Source of the DNA: Halococcus sediminicola
GTDB lineage: Archaea > Halobacteriota > Halobacteria > Halobacteriales > Halococcaceae
NCBI RefSeq assembly: GCF_000755245.1
Contig: NZ_BBMP01000022.1
Span: 496,001 to 560,000, forward strand
Direction: 5' to 3'
Length of the DNA: 64,000 nt
Below are positions 16,057 to 25,383 of this stretch, piece after piece; the stretch's first letter is position 1, and each line of letters begins with the position of its first letter. The notes beneath the pieces were generated by a model. That model ran no database searches and had not been told where the DNA came from. It saw only the letters and a program-made list of their open reading frames with translations. The position numbers and the translations under genes were made by a program.

Positions 16057-17118
16057 ATGAGTCGCTGGAACTACTTCCTCAGGCGACTCGTGCTTTCGAT
16101 TCCGGTCATCGTCTTCGGGACGACCATCGTGTTCATGCTCGTCCGGCTGGGTCCCATCGACCCGGCGGCGGCCATCGTCGGGATGGGCAACCCACAGGGT
16201 ATCGAACGCATTCGGCAGAACCTCGGGCTGAACGAACCGCTCTGGCAGCAGTACATCGATTTCATGGTCAACATGTTCACCTTCGACCTCGGCCAGTCGT
16301 GGGTCATCCAGCCCGGGCGAGACGCCTATAGTCTCGTCGCGAGCTACGCACCCCGAACGATCTGGCTCGGCTTCTGGTCGGTCGTCATCGCGCTGTTCGT
16401 CGGCATCCCGCTCGGCTTCTACGCGGGACTCAACCCGAACACCTTCGGGGATTACTTCGCCTCGTTCGGCGGGATCGTCTGGCGGGCGATGCCGAACTTC
16501 TGGCTGGCCATCATCCTCGTGAGCGTACTCGTCCAGTCCCAGGACATCCTCTTCGGGTTCAACTGGTCGAACTGGCTCGTCACGACGGACATCCTGACGC
16601 CGCCGAACCTGAGTTTCCTCTCGACCCCGATCGAAGCCATCACGAACCCGATCGACTGGTGGCTCTCGACGGGGGCGAACGGCTCGTTCCTCGCGGCGCT
16701 GAAACAGATCGCCCCGGCGGCGGTCGTGCTCGGATCGGCCTCGATGGGCAACGAGATGCGCATCGGCCGGACTGCCGTCTTAGAGACGATCAACTCCGAC
16801 TACGTCGAGACGGCGCGAGCCAAGGGCGTCTCCGGGCGGAGCCTCGTCTGGAAACACGTCTTCCGGAACGCGCTCATTCCCTTGGTTCCGATCATCACCG
16901 GCGAGGCGTTCCTCCTGCTCGGTGGGTCGGTGCTCGTCGAGACGGTCTTCGCGATCAACGGCATCGGCTACCTGTTCTATCAGGCGGCGCTCAACGCCGA
17001 TCTGCCGCTGCTGGGCGCGCTGATGTTCATCTTCATCCTGATCACCGTCTTCACGAACATCCTGCAGGACCTGCTGTACACGCTGATCGACCCGCGCGTC
17101 GGCTACGAAAGCGAGTAA
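16057..17118 (+). CDS. Peptide-type ABC transporter permease, DppB-like
   Basis: This 353-residue protein has six predicted membrane segments, the first at residues about 10-32 (LVLSIPVIVFGTTIVFMLV). It carries the BPD_transp_1 EAA region (ARAKGVSGRSLVWKHVFRNALIPLV) near residue 250, which contacts the ATPases. NLGLNEPLWQQYIDFM is typical of the DppB N-terminal extracytoplasmic loop. It is followed by the DppC gene after 3 nt. It is slightly longer than bacterial DppB because of an extra hydrophilic loop. Confidence 0.9.
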   Translation: MSRWNYFLRRLVLSIPVIVFGTTIVFMLVRLGPIDPAAAIVGMGNPQGIERIRQNLGLNEPLWQQYIDFMVNMFTFDLGQSWVIQPGRDAYSLVASYAPRTIWLGFWSVVIALFVGIPLGFYAGLNPNTFGDYFASFGGIVWRAMPNFWLAIILVSVLVQSQDILFGFNWSNWLVTTDILTPPNLSFLSTPIEAITNPIDWWLSTGANGSFLAALKQIAPAAVVLGSASMGNEMRIGRTAVLETINSDYVETARAKGVSGRSLVWKHVFRNALIPLVPIITGEAFLLLGGSVLVETVFAINGIGYLFYQAALNADLPLLGALMFIFILITVFTNILQDLLYTLIDPRVGYESE

Positions 17119-17121
17119 TCC

Positions 17122-18582
17122 ATGAGTGACACACCTACCGACGAAGAAGTACCGCTCCGACAACGCATCGCGGCGAACCCGCGCCCGGCGCTGCGGTGGC
17201 TGGCGGGTGCGGCCGTGCTGCTCGCCGTCGAGTTCGGTGCGTTCGTCGGTGTCATCATCCAGCTCGTGCTGACGGTGGTGCGCCTCCTCCCCTCGAATCC
17301 CGGTGCGGCCGCGCTCGCCAGCGCCGGCGAGGCCGCCGAGGCGATCCCGACGCTGCTCACGCGGAACCTCATCCCGAACCAGGGCTATCAGGACGCCGGC
17401 GGCGAGTGGATCGGCACGTTCCTCGGGCTTGAGCCGGCGTACGCGTGGCTCCTGCGGGTCGTGCTCATCTACGCCTACGCGTTCGCGTGGCTCGGCTGGT
17501 TCTGGGTGGGCTATCGCTGGTTCCGCGACAGCTACCGGTACGCCGACTGGACGCCCCGCGACGACGTGGTCGACCGACTGCGCTCCCATCGCTGGGGTCA
17601 GTTCGGATTCCTGCTCGTCCTCACGTTCTTCATCATGGCGCTGTTCGCGCCGGCGCTCGGCCCGACGACTGTCGATTCGAACATTCAGAACCCCTACACC
17701 CACTACACGAAGTACTACGACGACGAACTCGAGTCGGTCCAGAACGTGACTGTGGGAACGGCGAACCTCGGTTCGACCTCGCAGGGGGCCGGCGGCGAGA
17801 ACGTCGGGCCGTGGAGCTACGACGACTACGACCGGTTCCATCCGTTCGGCACGCTGACGGATGGCAAGGACCTCTTTACGTTCATGGCCGCGGGTGCGCG
17901 CATCTCGCTGATGATCGGCCTCGTCTCGCTGACGGCTGCTGGCTTCGTCGCCACCGCGCTCGCCATGCTGACGGCCTACTACAAGGGTCTCGCCGACCTC
18001 GCGGCGGTCATCACGAGCGACTCGATCCAGGCACTTCCCGTTCTCTTGGTGTTGATCCTCGCCTCGGCGGTCTTCGGAGACACGTGGCTCGCGAACCTCT
18101 ACAACGGGGCGGTAATGCTGATCCTGATCTTCTCGCTGACGTACTGGCCCTTCTTCTGGCGGGCGCTGCGCGGGCCGGCGCTCCAGATCTCCGAACAGGA
18201 GTGGATCGACGCCGCAAAGAGTTTCGGGCAGCGGCCACGAACCATCATGCAGAAACACATGCTTCCCTACGTCGTCGGCTACCTGCTCATCTACGCGTCG
18301 CTGACGCTCGGCGGCATCATCATCGCCGTCGCCGGACTGTCGTATCTCGGTCTCGGTATCACGCCCCCGACGCCCGAATGGGGACGGGCGATCTCCTCGG
18401 GTCAGCCCTACGTGGCGACCGCCTCGTGGCACATCTCGCTGATCCCCGGCATCATGATCACGCTCATCGTGGTCGGGTTCAACGCCTTCGGTGACGGCAT
18501 CCGCGACGCGCTCGACCCACAGAGCGAGGGTGGCGAGGAGACCGGTGGCGAGGCCGCCGTCGCCGGAGGTGGTGGCGCGTGA
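17122..18582 (+). CDS. Peptide-type ABC transporter permease, DppC-like, N-terminally extended
   Basis: At 486 residues this is well above the usual about 300 of DppC proteins. Two extra hydrophobic segments occupy residues about 18-60 and 110-135, before the normal first helix (GQFGFLLVLTFFIMALFAPAL). A hydrophilic extracytoplasmic region rich in Tyr, Asp and Asn follows. The conserved EAA loop is AAKSFGQRPRTIMQKHMLP near residue 370, and the C-terminus is acidic and Gly-rich. The stop overlaps the next gene (GTGA). Confidence 0.88.
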   Translation: MSDTPTDEEVPLRQRIAANPRPALRWLAGAAVLLAVEFGAFVGVIIQLVLTVVRLLPSNPGAAALASAGEAAEAIPTLLTRNLIPNQGYQDAGGEWIGTFLGLEPAYAWLLRVVLIYAYAFAWLGWFWVGYRWFRDSYRYADWTPRDDVVDRLRSHRWGQFGFLLVLTFFIMALFAPALGPTTVDSNIQNPYTHYTKYYDDELESVQNVTVGTANLGSTSQGAGGENVGPWSYDDYDRFHPFGTLTDGKDLFTFMAAGARISLMIGLVSLTAAGFVATALAMLTAYYKGLADLAAVITSDSIQALPVLLVLILASAVFGDTWLANLYNGAVMLILIFSLTYWPFFWRALRGPALQISEQEWIDAAKSFGQRPRTIMQKHMLPYVVGYLLIYASLTLGGIIIAVAGLSYLGLGITPPTPEWGRAISSGQPYVATASWHISLIPGIMITLIVVGFNAFGDGIRDALDPQSEGGEETGGEAAVAGGGGA

Positions 18583-19808
18583 GCACGCAAGTTCCGCGCG
18601 AGCGCACCGCCGGGCGGACCGTACTCTCCGTCGAGAACCTCAGAACGGCCTTCTTCACCGACAAGGAGACCATCCGTGCGGTCGACGGCGTGAGCTTCGA
18701 CGTCCGGGAGGGCGAGACGGTCGGTATCGTCGGCGAGAGCGGGTCGGGAAAGAGCGTCACTGCCCGTTCGATCATGGGCCTCATCAAGTCACCGGGGCGC
18801 ATCCTCGACGGGAACATTCGCTTTCGCGACCGCGACGTCGTCGACCGGCTGGCTGGCTCCAACCGGAAGCGAACGGCCGACGTCGCCGGTCTCTCCGAGG
18901 ACGAACGCGACCGCGCCGTCGACGACGATGACTTCGTCTTCGTCGACGAGTGGGACGGCGACGATCCCGCCGACGGCTACGTCGACGTCACGCGGATGCC
19001 GAAATCCGCGCTCAGAACGCTCCGTGGCAACGGTATCGCCATGATCTTCCAGGACCCACTGAGTTCGCTCAACCCCGTCTACACCGTGGGCAACCAGATC
19101 AAGGAGGCGCTCCGCCTCCATCAGGGGCTCCGAGGGCAGAAAGCGACTGAGGAGGCCATCAACCTGCTCGAAGCCGTCTCGATTCCCGACGCCAAGCGCC
19201 GCGTCACGGAGTATCCCCACCAGTTCTCGGGCGGAATGCGCCAGCGCGCGGTGATCGCGATGGCGCTGGCCTGCGAGCCCGAACTGCTCATCTGCGACGA
19301 ACCGACGACCGCACTCGACGTGACGATTCAGGCTCAGATCCTCGAACTGCTGTCGGATATTCAGGAAGAACGCGGGCTGTCGATCGTCTTCATCACCCAC
19401 GACATGGGTGTGATGGCCGAGATCGCCGACCGGCTCAACGTGATGTACGCCGGCGAGATCGTCGAGACCGCGCCCGTCGAGGAGGTGTTCGCGGACCCGA
19501 AACACCCCTATACGCAGGGGCTGCTCGAATCGATCCCGGGTCGCCATCCTGGCGAGGAGCGTCTGCGAACGATCGAAGGCGACGTCCCGACGCCGAACGA
19601 ACCTGCGACGTACTGTCGGTTCGCGCCGCGATGTCCCGAGGCCTTCGCCGAGTGCGAGAGCGTCCATCCCGTGTCGGTGCCGGTCGACGAGGGCGCGGCC
19701 GATCACACCGCCGCCTGTCTGCTCTATCCCGACGACGAGAGCCGGGAGGGGGCCGTCGAGACCCACCGTCGGCGCGGCGAGGACAGCGAGGAGGCCGTCA
19801 ATGAGTGA
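18579..19808 (+). CDS. Peptide-type ABC transporter ATPase, DppD-like
   Basis: This 409-residue protein starts at GTG 18579. Walker A is GESGSGKS, the signature FSGGMRQR and Walker B LLICDEPTTALD, followed by the H-loop FITHDMG. An acidic insertion of about 40 residues (near residues 80-130) interrupts the region between Walker A and the Q-loop (IFQDPLSSLNP). The C-terminal oligo-HPY region has the cysteines of YCRFAPRCPEA. It overlaps the previous stop by 4 nt and the next start by 8 nt. Confidence 0.92.
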   Translation: MSTQVPRERTAGRTVLSVENLRTAFFTDKETIRAVDGVSFDVREGETVGIVGESGSGKSVTARSIMGLIKSPGRILDGNIRFRDRDVVDRLAGSNRKRTADVAGLSEDERDRAVDDDDFVFVDEWDGDDPADGYVDVTRMPKSALRTLRGNGIAMIFQDPLSSLNPVYTVGNQIKEALRLHQGLRGQKATEEAINLLEAVSIPDAKRRVTEYPHQFSGGMRQRAVIAMALACEPELLICDEPTTALDVTIQAQILELLSDIQEERGLSIVFITHDMGVMAEIADRLNVMYAGEIVETAPVEEVFADPKHPYTQGLLESIPGRHPGEERLRTIEGDVPTPNEPATYCRFAPRCPEAFAECESVHPVSVPVDEGAADHTAACLLYPDDESREGAVETHRRRGEDSEEAVNE

Positions 19809-21138
19809 AACCATTCAGCGCCAGGAAGGAAAATCGAGCGGCGAGACGCTGGTCGACGTCGAGAACCTGAAGACCTACTACGAGGGCGGTGGGTTGTTGA
19901 ACGACGAACCCGTGAAGGCCGTCGACGACGTGAGCCTCAGCATCGAGCGCGGCGAGACGCTCGGCCTCGTGGGTGAATCCGGCTGCGGGAAGACCACGCT
20001 CGGCCGGACGCTCGTCCAGTTGGAGACGGCGACCGCCGGCACGGTCGAATTCGATGGGACCGACGTCACACAGCTCTCGGGCAGCGAGCTGAAAAACTGG
20101 CGACGGAACGCCCAGATCGTCTTCCAGGACCCCGAATCCAGTCTCAACGACCGGATGACCGTCGGCGAGATCGTCCGCGAACCGCTCGACGTTCACGACT
20201 GGAAGAGTCCACCCGAACGCCGCGAGCGCGTGCGCGAACTGCTCGAAACCGTCGGCCTGCGCGAGGAACACTACTACCGCTATCCCCACCAGTTCTCGGG
20301 CGGCCAGCGCCAGCGCGTCGGCATCGCGCGGGCGCTCGCGCTCTCGCCGGAGTTCATCGTGCTCGACGAACCGGTGAGCGCGCTTGACGTCTCCGTGCAG
20401 GCGAAGATCCTGAATCTCCTGGAAGACCTGCAAAACGAGTTCGGGCTGACCTACCTGTTCATCGCCCACGACCTCTCGGTGGTGCGTCACATCTGTGACC
20501 GAGTGGCGGTGATGTACTTGGGGAATATCATGGAGATCGGACCGAGCGAGGAACTGTTCGACGACCCGGCGAACCCCTACACGCACGCGCTGCTGTCGGC
20601 GATTCCCGAGGCGAACCCCGGCAGCGACACACAGCGCATCACCCTCAGAGGGACGCCGCCAAGCCCGCGAGACCCGCCGACGGGCTGTCCGTTCAGCACG
20701 CGCTGTCCGGCGAAGATCCGGCCCGAGAAGTATCGCGATACCGACGACGAACTCTGGGAGCGCATCGAGGTCTTTCGGGAAGTTCTACGCGAGCGCGACC
20801 GTGCCGACCGCTCGCTCTCCGAGCGGGCGCGCGCACTGCTCGGCATGGACACCCGCTTTTCGGACGTCGGCGAGATGCACGAGGAACTGTTCGGCGACGT
20901 GCGGGTGCCGGAGGAGGTCCAGCGCCACCTCGACGACGTCGAGGAGCGCCTGCGCGACAACGACGAGGCGGGCGCGATCGACCGCTTGCGCGAGGAGTTC
21001 GGCAGCGAGTGTGACACGGAGATGCCCGACCACCACGAAGTGAGCGAAGCCGGGCGGGCGAGTCTCTGTCACCGGCACACGGACGACCACGAGGAGCCGA
21101 GTGAGTTCTTCGCCCACACGGTCTTCGGCGAGCAGTGA
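19801..21138 (+). CDS. Peptide-type ABC transporter ATPase, DppF-like
   Basis: This 445-residue protein has Walker A GESGCGKT, signature FSGGQRQR, Walker B FIVLDEPVSALD and IAHDLSVVRHI. The oligo-HPY motif is CPFSTRCPAKI near residue 300. About 125 additional C-terminal residues, mostly charged helices (EVLRERDRADRSL, VQRHLDDVEERL), end in a region with two cysteines and histidines (SLCHRHTDDHEE). Such tails occur in haloarchaeal DppF proteins; their role is unknown. The start overlaps the DppD stop, and the next small gene starts at the last base of its stop. Confidence 0.92.
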   Translation: MSETIQRQEGKSSGETLVDVENLKTYYEGGGLLNDEPVKAVDDVSLSIERGETLGLVGESGCGKTTLGRTLVQLETATAGTVEFDGTDVTQLSGSELKNWRRNAQIVFQDPESSLNDRMTVGEIVREPLDVHDWKSPPERRERVRELLETVGLREEHYYRYPHQFSGGQRQRVGIARALALSPEFIVLDEPVSALDVSVQAKILNLLEDLQNEFGLTYLFIAHDLSVVRHICDRVAVMYLGNIMEIGPSEELFDDPANPYTHALLSAIPEANPGSDTQRITLRGTPPSPRDPPTGCPFSTRCPAKIRPEKYRDTDDELWERIEVFREVLRERDRADRSLSERARALLGMDTRFSDVGEMHEELFGDVRVPEEVQRHLDDVEERLRDNDEAGAIDRLREEFGSECDTEMPDHHEVSEAGRASLCHRHTDDHEEPSEFFAHTVFGEQ

Positions 21139-21554
21139 TGGCCGGCCAGCCGCGACCGGCGGCGTTCCGTCTGCGGCAGGCGCTCGACGCGCTGGTGTAC
21201 GCCATCGCGTTCGTGACCGTCTTCGTCGCGCTCGCGGCGGTCGTGAGCTTTCTCGTGGGTGGTGGCTGGGTCGGCGTGAAGTTCGCGCTGTTTTTCGTCG
21301 GCTTCTTCCTGTTCGGGCTGTCGGCGTTCCAGTTGCGGCCGACGCCGCCGTGGAAGAAGGACGAAAACGATACATCGGACGGCGAGCGCGACGAGACGCG
21401 CTTTCAGGCGGCCGTCCAGCGACTGCCGCCGCTCGGACGGTACGGTCTCGCGCCCGACGACCGACTCTCGCCGGCGGCGAAACTGTTCGTCGCGAGCGTG
21501 GCCGTCCTGCTGGTATCGTTCGTGATGGAGGCGGGCTTCGGCATCGTCGCCTGA
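21138..21554 (+). CDS. Small membrane protein at the end of the ABC transporter operon
   Basis: This 138-residue protein has three predicted membrane segments, two near the N-terminus (about residues 18-38 and 43-62, with WVGVKFALFFVGFFLFGL) and one at the C-terminus (LFVASVAVLLVSFVM). A basic/acidic cytoplasmic loop lies between. ATG 21138 overlaps the DppF TGA (TGATG), showing translational coupling; a GTG one codon upstream is also possible. It looks like an uncharacterised conserved haloarchaeal family. A link to peptide uptake rests only on coupling. Confidence 0.6.
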   Translation: MAGQPRPAAFRLRQALDALVYAIAFVTVFVALAAVVSFLVGGGWVGVKFALFFVGFFLFGLSAFQLRPTPPWKKDENDTSDGERDETRFQAAVQRLPPLGRYGLAPDDRLSPAAKLFVASVAVLLVSFVMEAGFGIVA

Positions 21555-21575
21555 GCGGGCAACAGGCTTTACACG

Positions 21576-21593
21576 CCGCGCTCGAAAGCGCGG
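21576..21593. repeat. Perfect hairpin at the 5' end of the gene starting at 21596
   Basis: CCGCGCT-CGAA-AGCGCGG is a 7-bp GC stem with a CGAA loop, ending 2 nt before the ATG. A TTTACA box just upstream (near 21568) would start transcription close to or within the hairpin. It may be an operator or a 5' stem that affects initiation. Confidence 0.45.
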
Positions 21594-21595
21594 GT

Positions 21596-22126
21596 ATGCC
21601 AGAGACGAGCGAGACGACCGACCGCGACGACCCACTCGTCGGCCGTGCCGACGGTCTCAAGGAGGCGTGGGCAGCGACGCTCGACGACATGGACGCCCTC
21701 GCTGCCGAGTACGACGGAGAGGGCTGGGAGACACTCACCATCCCGGCCGGTCACACCGCGACCGAAGCGCCGGAAAGCGGCGATGAGGGGCGCTTCGGGC
21801 TGGTCTACGTGATTCCCGACAACTACGCCGAGGAGTTCTCGGCGGCGTTCGACGGCGGCGAGTTCCCGCGCTACGACGTCTTCCGCAACGAATCGCAGGG
21901 ACAGGTGTTTCTGGTGACGTTGCTCGCCGACCCCGCAACCGAGACGGCGGTGTTCGTCGCCGGCGGGTTCGAGCGCCGCGGTTCGCGCCCGCTGATGGGG
22001 GCCGCTCGCGACGCCGGCGCGATGTACACCCATCTCCAGACGCTCGACGGGACGCGGTTGGGCTCGTTCGAACACGACGACCCCGAGAAATTCTTCCCGG
22101 CGACCGATTACGACGCCGTCAGGTAG
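21596..22126 (+). CDS. Conserved haloarchaeal soluble protein, function unknown
   Basis: This 176-residue acidic protein has an N-terminal helix (DGLKEAWAATLDDMDALAAEY), a mixed alpha/beta core (GLVYVIPDNYAEEFSAAF, QVFLVTLLADPATETAVFVAG) and a C-terminal THLQTLDGTRLGSFEHDDPEKFF. It belongs to a family I know only as conserved and uncharacterised in haloarchaea. The ATG at 21596 fits a TTTACA box about 28 nt upstream. It has no signal peptide or membrane segment. Confidence 0.6.
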   Translation: MPETSETTDRDDPLVGRADGLKEAWAATLDDMDALAAEYDGEGWETLTIPAGHTATEAPESGDEGRFGLVYVIPDNYAEEFSAAFDGGEFPRYDVFRNESQGQVFLVTLLADPATETAVFVAGGFERRGSRPLMGAARDAGAMYTHLQTLDGTRLGSFEHDDPEKFFPATDYDAVR

Positions 22127-22173
22127 CCCGCGAAGTGGAAGGACTTTGTAGGTGGGCGGCCCACTGACCCATC

Positions 22174-23025
22174 ATGAACGTCGCCGACGCGATGACGTCG
22201 CGCGAGTCGCTCGTTACGGTTTCGCTGCCCGGGACCCGCGACGACGCGCTCGAATACCTCCAGGAGCGCCAGTTCTCCTCGATACCCGTCGTGAAAGGCG
22301 AGGGAGACGGCGAGGAGTTCCGGGGACTCGTCTCGCGCCGAACACTCATCGAACGGCCCGACGAGGACCAGCTCGCCCTGCTGGTCGAGGACGGACCGAC
22401 GACGACGTCGGATACCGCCATCGAGGCGCTCGCCGCGACGATGGTCGCCGAGGGCGCACGCCGTGTCCCCGTGGTCGACGGGCAGCTAGAGGGTATCGTC
22501 ACCATCACCGACGTGGTGCGGGCGATCGCGGAGGGCAACGTCGCCGGCGACACGCAGGTCGGCGACCTCGCCTCTCGAACCGTGAACGCCGTCTACGCCG
22601 GGACGCCGCTGCCGGTCGCCGAGCGCGAACTCTCACACTCGGACGTCCCCTACGCCGTCGTGCTCGACGACGACGGCGAGATGTGTGGCGTACTCACCGA
22701 GGCCGACATCCTCGACGTGGCACGGGTCGTCGAGGGCGAGGCACGGACCGGCGACTCCATCGCCGGCCAGGACGACGACTGGATGTGGGAGGGGATCAAG
22801 GCCGTCGGCAACCGGTACTTCCCGACGCGAAACGTCGAGATTCCCACCGAACCGGTCCGCGAGTTCATGACCGCGGATGTCGTGAGCGTCGGCACCACAC
22901 GGACCGCACGGGAGGCCGCGCGGGCGATGATCACGAACGACATCGAACAGATCCCGCTCGTCAGCGGGAGCGAACTCATCGGCGTGGTCCGGGACGTCAA
23001 CCTGCTGGAGGCGCTCGATGGCTGA
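22174..23025 (+). CDS. Four-CBS-domain protein
   Basis: The 283 residues consist of four CBS repeats: about 1-60 (SIPVVKGEGDGEEFRGLVS), 65-125 (RRVPVVDGQLEGIVTITDVV), 128-190 (PYAVVLDDDGEMCGVLTEADIL) and 228-283 (IEQIPLVSGSELIGVV). CBS pairs bind adenosyl ligands such as AMP, ATP or SAM and usually regulate a partner protein. There is no fused enzyme domain. The stop overlaps the glyS start by 8 nt, so the protein is made with glycyl-tRNA synthetase; a regulatory link is possible but unproven. Confidence 0.85.
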   Translation: MNVADAMTSRESLVTVSLPGTRDDALEYLQERQFSSIPVVKGEGDGEEFRGLVSRRTLIERPDEDQLALLVEDGPTTTSDTAIEALAATMVAEGARRVPVVDGQLEGIVTITDVVRAIAEGNVAGDTQVGDLASRTVNAVYAGTPLPVAERELSHSDVPYAVVLDDDGEMCGVLTEADILDVARVVEGEARTGDSIAGQDDDWMWEGIKAVGNRYFPTRNVEIPTEPVREFMTADVVSVGTTRTAREAARAMITNDIEQIPLVSGSELIGVVRDVNLLEALDG

Positions 23026-24763
23026 TGCGACTACCGGTGCGGACGCCGCAACGCTCGCCGAACTCGCCAAACGCCGTGGCTTCTTCTTCCCCGCGAACGA
23101 CGCCTATGGGGGAGCCAGCGGTTTCTATACCTACGGGCCGGAAGGCGCGGCGCTGAAGCGCAACCTCGAAGCGAGCTGGCGCGAGCGGTTCGTCACCCGC
23201 GAGGACAACATGGAGATCTCCTCGCCGACGGTCACGCCGGAACCGGTCTTCGAGGCGTCGGGCCATCTCGACGGCTTCGACGACATGATCCTCGAATGTC
23301 CCGAGTGCGGCGCGAACCATCGGGCCGACCACCTCGTCGAGGACAATACGGAAATCGAGGAAGCCGAAAGTCTGGGAACCGAACACATCGCCGAACTCGT
23401 CGCCGAACACGAGATCGCCTGCCCGTCGTGTGGGACTGAACTGGCCGGCGAGCCCGTCGAGGCGTTCAACCTGATGTTCGAGACGACGATCGGGCCGGGT
23501 TCGTCCTCGCCGGGCTATCTGCGGCCCGAAACGGCTCAAGGGATCTTCGTCGAGTTCCCCCGGCTGGCCGAGTACGCGCGCAACCAGCTCCCGTTCGGCG
23601 TCGCCCAGATCGGCCACGGCTACCGCAACGAGATCAGCCCTCGGCGCTCGCTCATCCGCGTCCGTGAGTTCACGATGGCCGAACTCGAACAGTTCGTCGA
23701 TCCCGAGAGCGACGCACCACCCATCGAGCGCGTCGAAGACGTCACGCTGCCGCTCTACTCGGCGGCCGCACAGGATTCAGGGGGGAGTATCGAGCACATG
23801 ACCGTCGCCGAGGCCCTCGAGGAAGACGTCGTCGCGAGCGAGTGGATCGCCTACTATCTCGGTATCGCGAGGGTGTGGTACGAGTCGGTCGGCGTCGACA
23901 TGGACCGGTTCAGATACCGCCAGCACCTGCCCGACGAACTCTCCCATTACGCGAGCGATTGCTGGGACGCCGAGGCCGAACTCGACGGCAACTGGATCGA
24001 GATCACCGGCTTCGCGGATCGCGGGGCCTACGACCTCTCGAAACACGACGCCTACTCCGACGAGGCGTTCTCGGTGTTCAAGCCGTACGACGAGCCAAAG
24101 ACCGTCGAGCGCCCCTCGGTCGAGCCCGACATGAGCTATCTGGGGCCGGAGTTCGGCGCGGACGCTGGCGACGTGGCCGAGGAACTCGCCGCGCTGGCAG
24201 AGCGGGAGCCGTCGGCGTTCGACGGCGAGGAAGTGGTGATCGAACTCGATGGCGAGCACTACACTGTGCCGACTGAGGAGACCGGGTTTGCAGTACGAAC
24301 GGAGACCATCACCGGCGAGCACGTCACGCCGCACGTCATCGAGCCCTCGTTCGGTATGGGTCGGGTGCTCTACACCGTCCTGGTCCACAGCTATCGCGAG
24401 GACGAAGTCGAGGGCGAACCCCGGAGCTATCTCGCCCTCCCTTCGGAGCTCGCACCGACGTTCGTCGGCGTGTTCCCGCTGATGGACAAAGATGGACTCG
24501 GTGAACGCGCCCACGAAATCGCCGCCGACCTACGCGCGGCCGGCTTCGCGGTGGAGTACGACGATTCGGGCAACATCGGGCGGCGCTACCGCCGTCAGGA
24601 CGAGGTCGGGACGCCCTACTGCGTCACCGTCGATTACGAATCGCTCGACGAGGGGACGGTGACGGTGCGCGAGCGAGACTCCACAGCACAACGGCGTATC
24701 GCGATCGACGAGCTGCCCGCTCGGCTCGCGGCGCTGCGGGCGGGCGAGTCGCTCGTCGACTGA
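23018..24763 (+). CDS. glyS: Glycyl-tRNA synthetase
   Basis: This 581-residue class II synthetase charges tRNA-Gly. It shows the N-terminal KRRGFFFPANDAYGG, class II motif 2/3 regions (LRPETAQGIFVEF; MGRVLYTVLVHSY), and a C-terminal anticodon-binding domain (LAPTFVGVFPLMDKDGLGERA). Two CxxC pairs, CPECGANH and CPSCGTEL, form a zinc-binding insertion near residues 93 and 140. It overlaps the CBS gene upstream and shares one base with the dolichol-kinase-like gene downstream. A cognate tRNA-Gly(GCC) is at 54797. Confidence 0.95.
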   Translation: MADATTGADAATLAELAKRRGFFFPANDAYGGASGFYTYGPEGAALKRNLEASWRERFVTREDNMEISSPTVTPEPVFEASGHLDGFDDMILECPECGANHRADHLVEDNTEIEEAESLGTEHIAELVAEHEIACPSCGTELAGEPVEAFNLMFETTIGPGSSSPGYLRPETAQGIFVEFPRLAEYARNQLPFGVAQIGHGYRNEISPRRSLIRVREFTMAELEQFVDPESDAPPIERVEDVTLPLYSAAAQDSGGSIEHMTVAEALEEDVVASEWIAYYLGIARVWYESVGVDMDRFRYRQHLPDELSHYASDCWDAEAELDGNWIEITGFADRGAYDLSKHDAYSDEAFSVFKPYDEPKTVERPSVEPDMSYLGPEFGADAGDVAEELAALAEREPSAFDGEEVVIELDGEHYTVPTEETGFAVRTETITGEHVTPHVIEPSFGMGRVLYTVLVHSYREDEVEGEPRSYLALPSELAPTFVGVFPLMDKDGLGERAHEIAADLRAAGFAVEYDDSGNIGRRYRRQDEVGTPYCVTVDYESLDEGTVTVRERDSTAQRRIAIDELPARLAALRAGESLVD

Positions 24764-25326
24764 TGGGCGAACTCAAGCGCCGGGCCGTCCACGCCAGCGG
24801 CACGGCGCTGCCGGCGGCGTATCTCCTCGACCTGATCACCTACGAGCAGCTGCGCTTGCTGCTCGTCGCCGGGTCGGTCGTCGTTTGCTGTCTCGAAGCC
24901 GTGCGCCTGTTCGTGGGTCTCGACTGGCGGCTCTACGACGAACTCACCCGCGAGTACGAACAGGACAACCTCGCGGGCTACGCGCTCTACACCTTCAGCG
25001 GCACCGCCGTCGCGCTCGTCTTCCGACCGTCGATCGCCATCCCTGCGATCTTGATGTTGACGATCGCCGACCCGCTCAGCGGTCTCTTGGGATCCGGCGA
25101 ACTCCAAAGCATGAAGGAGCTGTCGGTGCTCGCGGCCACCTTCCTCGTCTGCCTTCTCATTGCGATTCCGTTCGTCGCCCTCGTTCCTGCGGTCTGCGGC
25201 GCGCTCGCCGCGACGCTCGCCGACGGCGTCAAACCTGTCGTCCGAGGCTACGTCATCGACGACAACCTCACGATCCCGATTGCGGCGGCGCTCGCGATGG
25301 CCCTCGTCCCCGCCGTCGGCCTCTGA
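24763..25326 (+). CDS. Dolichol kinase / SEC59-like membrane protein
   Basis: This 187-residue protein has about five hydrophobic segments. The family pattern includes an early KRRAVHASGTALP, the region LTREYEQDNLAGYALYTFSG, and a C-terminal cytidylyltransferase-like loop with Asp (ILMLTIADPLSGLLG; GALAATLADGVKPV). Homologues phosphorylate polyprenol or dolichol with CTP for protein N-glycosylation. The ATG overlaps the glyS TGA (TGATG). The protein is shorter than eukaryotic dolichol kinase but typical for archaeal versions. Confidence 0.8.
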   Translation: MGELKRRAVHASGTALPAAYLLDLITYEQLRLLLVAGSVVVCCLEAVRLFVGLDWRLYDELTREYEQDNLAGYALYTFSGTAVALVFRPSIAIPAILMLTIADPLSGLLGSGELQSMKELSVLAATFLVCLLIAIPFVALVPAVCGALAATLADGVKPVVRGYVIDDNLTIPIAAALAMALVPAVGL

Positions 25327-25383
25327 TGACAGTTTCACTCCGGCATACGAGCGCTTAACACCGAGGACGCACAATCCGGCTCA

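Noticed and set aside
16780-18432. 550-codon minus-strand open frame opposite the permease genes
   Set aside because: Antisense of clear transporter genes; Arg/Glu/Asp-rich composition typical of shadows.
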